From Chimonanthus salicifolius (taxonomy: Eukaryota; Streptophyta; Magnoliopsida; Laurales; Calycanthaceae), in contig CM023541.1 of NCBI GenBank assembly GCA_013350335.1, positions 63,801,413-63,865,412 of the forward strand: a stretch of DNA of 64,000 bases. Reading direction: 5' to 3'. A model generated the notes under the pieces. That model saw only the letters and a list, made by a program, of their open reading frames with translations. It had not been told where the DNA came from and did not search any database. Within the stretch, counting starts at the first letter, position 1. Each line of letters starts with the position of its first letter. Made by a program: the position numbers and the translations under genes. Shown piece after piece: positions 63,825-64,000 of this stretch.

Positions 63825-64000
63825 CCAGGGAGATGGGAGAATGAGAGGACCCTTAAATACTTTGAAAAGTGTGGTAATAATGACACGATAAATTATGAAG
63901 GGACAGATGGCATGCTTTTTAAGTACAACTCACAAAGCGACCTTAAAGAGATTGGAAAAACAGCGTTTAGTCTTTTGATAATGATGTAAAATTAGCCTCA

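Larger units (their letters stand above)
62652..64000. other. Right-hand end: spacer or introns with SINEs
   Basis: No confident gene. A patch at 63425-63530 is open in several frames. On the minus strand it reads MELLLKELKVRIASNLF and on, which could be an upstream exon of the lysine-rich gene, but no splice sites support it. A SINE-family-2 tail (CTTAGATAGATGAGATAAACG) is at about 63130-63270. Confidence 0.35.

Overview
The window is nuclear DNA of a flowering plant. Its genes are split by long AT-rich introns with GT-AG (and some GC-AG) borders, two encode chloroplast-targeted enzymes or transporters, and the spaces hold plant-type LINEs, SINEs, MITE-like elements and microsatellites. The species cannot be fixed from the sequence; a dicot or magnoliid is my guess. 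There is no bacterial, plasmid, phage or CRISPR content.

Six genes can be rebuilt exon by exon with consistent reading phase. From left to right: an ATRIP/SUV2 DNA-damage checkpoint gene (minus, running off the left edge), phosphoribulokinase PRK (plus, 5 exons, 408 aa), the plastidial glycolate/glycerate transporter PLGG1 (minus, 8 exons, 524 aa), choline-phosphate cytidylyltransferase CCT (minus, 8 exons, 297 aa), the nonsense-mediated decay factor SMG9 (plus, 7 exons, 393 aa) and a transmembrane-9 (nonaspanin) endomembrane protein (minus, 7 exons, 590 aa). The last two exons of an unrecognised lysine-rich protein lie near 62.4-62.65 kb (minus). The genes do not form an operon. The one functional pairing by position is PRK (Calvin cycle) and PLGG1 (photorespiration), which are convergent neighbours about 2.1 kb apart.

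The rest is accessory sequence. A 579-bp palindromic Mutator-like MITE with a perfect 9-bp target duplication lies at 26.3-26.9 kb. A 1.4-kb terminal-inverted-repeat element with internal repeats lies at 10.6-12.1 kb, and a GATAC-rich foldback-like element at 7.4-8.1 kb. An L1-type LINE 3' end with an intact 435-codon ORF sits in a CCT intron. Four further LINE relics sit inside SMG9 introns and one upstream of PRK. Two tRNA-derived SINE families are present in several copies.

Two gene fragments stand out. One is a decayed duplicate of the end of CCT exon 1 inside CCT intron 1. The other is a broken fragment of a vacuolar H+-pyrophosphatase gene between CCT and SMG9, possibly inside an LTR-like element. 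I found no convincing new multi-gene system; the novelty here is in gene fragments and mobile elements.
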